Assembly (NCBI GenBank): GCA_024811115.1 | Contig: JAKOGH010000447.1 | Coordinates: 1 to 18,704, forward strand | Direction of reading: 5' to 3' | Source: Terana coerulea | Taxonomy: Eukaryota > Basidiomycota > Agaricomycetes > Polyporales > Phanerochaetaceae | Length of the DNA: 18,704 bases | In this document: positions 18,101 through 18,704 of the stretch, piece by piece | Layout of the letters: each line of letters begins with the position of its first letter | Position numbering within the stretch: position 1 is the stretch's first letter | Translations under genes and position numbers: made by a program | The notes under the pieces: model-generated | What the model saw: the letters and a program-made list of their open reading frames with translations, nothing else | Database searches by the model: none | What the model was told of the DNA's origin: nothing

Positions 18101-18704
18101 TAGGGTTCTTCGATTCCGCGTCTTCTCTACGGTCATGTTGCCGTGTTCTGTTCATTGTGTTTGCATATGAATCGGGTGACGCGATAGCATCAATCTTACA
18201 CTCCGCATCTCCATCTCGCGCTCGCCTCCTGAGTAAAAATCGTTGACATCAGCCTGATGCGATCCCAAGGAGCGTTCCGGAGGTGCAAGGATCTGTTCTG
18301 CGCACTAGAAGACCATGCCGTCAGCGCGAATTGCAAAGCGGCCGTAAGATAGAGATTCCACCCCGAGCCTGCAACGCCGACGCAACGTGCAGGGCGACGA
18401 CACCCGAGATGCAGCGATACCCGCTGCCCATTATGCGTGAAAAGCGGCGGCCATCTGCGCCAGAAGCTGGCTGTGTATTCGTACGTGGCGACGGACCAGC
18501 AGAAGCGCAGCGGCGGAGACGGGCACGACGGCCGCCAGCGCGCACAGATGGCGCGGGGCGTCGGTTCGCGCCTGCCTCAGTCGTCTTCCTGACACCAACA
18601 GGGGGATGATTAATGAGCACCGGGACTGTCCACTTGGCACAACGCTGCACGCACCCAAGCTGCGCCCAGGCACTGTACTCCCCCGTACGACTGTCAGGCC
18701 TCGG
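15128..18704. other. No assignable gene; several weak open frames
   Basis: GC-rich stretches (about 15180-15560, 16250-16800, 17100-17500 and 18300-18690) carry long frames on several strands at once, as expected from high GC rather than coding. The best single candidate is a minus frame at 17639-17992 (117 codons), whose last part includes TLSEVETNSHAVEMVARILE and stops at 17639. It could be a last exon, with a possible acceptor TCATAG near 17966. A minus frame ending in FDTENVSWTR just before GTGAGT (about 16106) could be an exon end. I recognise no family in any of these. Confidence 0.3.

Noticed and set aside
1..18704. CRISPR arrays, rRNA, tRNA genes
   Set aside because: No regularly spaced repeats and no credible tRNA arms; a GGTTCGAAC at about 17513 lacks the rest of a tRNA.

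Overview
The window looks like a piece of a filamentous basidiomycete (Agaricomycetes-type) nuclear genome. The evidence is short GT-AG introns of 52-86 nt inside genes, small secreted cysteine-rich proteins, a gene of the fungal DUF7918 type, and several short non-autonomous DNA transposons. There is no bacterial operon structure. I found no CRISPR array, rRNA or convincing tRNA. The gene models were built by hand from open frames, splice sites and comparison between copies inside the window.

The centrepiece is a family of four small secreted proteins (SSP1-4), all on the minus strand at 4606-5026, 11021-11452, 12981-13381 and 14141-14562. Each has a signal peptide, a mature part of about 90 residues with eight cysteines in fixed order, and one phase-0 intron at exactly the same place. 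The two halves on either side of the intron each resemble a Greek-key motif, so the product may be a secreted beta/gamma-crystallin-like domain (inference). SSP1, 2 and 4 are intact. SSP3 has a one-base frame break in a CG run just after its signal peptide.

SSP1 and SSP2 sit in two long, colinear, strongly decayed duplicate blocks: block A at about 1.7-6.0 kb and block B at about 8.8-12.5 kb. Both blocks hold, in the same order, a plus-strand gene relic with an RRWVGRWT-type end, a minus-strand relic ending in TEEAK, the SSP gene, and an upstream conserved module. The flanks have drifted while the SSP proteins stayed very similar, which suggests selection on the SSPs. SSP4 carries a partial third set of the same flanks.

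Between the blocks, on the minus strand (7014-8434), lies a six-exon DUF7918-type gene. Its exons join cleanly, but two in-frame stop codons interrupt it. Next to it (6132-6946) is an unassigned, possibly coding stretch.

Mobile DNA: a foldback element with 148-bp inverted arms (1-691), a 389-bp inverted-repeat element (2042-2430) and a 322-bp element rich in AGTCA/TGACT (3716-4037). The last two are missing at the matching places in block B. A clean 179-bp Tc1/mariner- or pogo-type MITE with 44-bp perfect ends and TA target duplication lies at 12591-12769. From about 15.1 kb to the end I see no gene I can assign.
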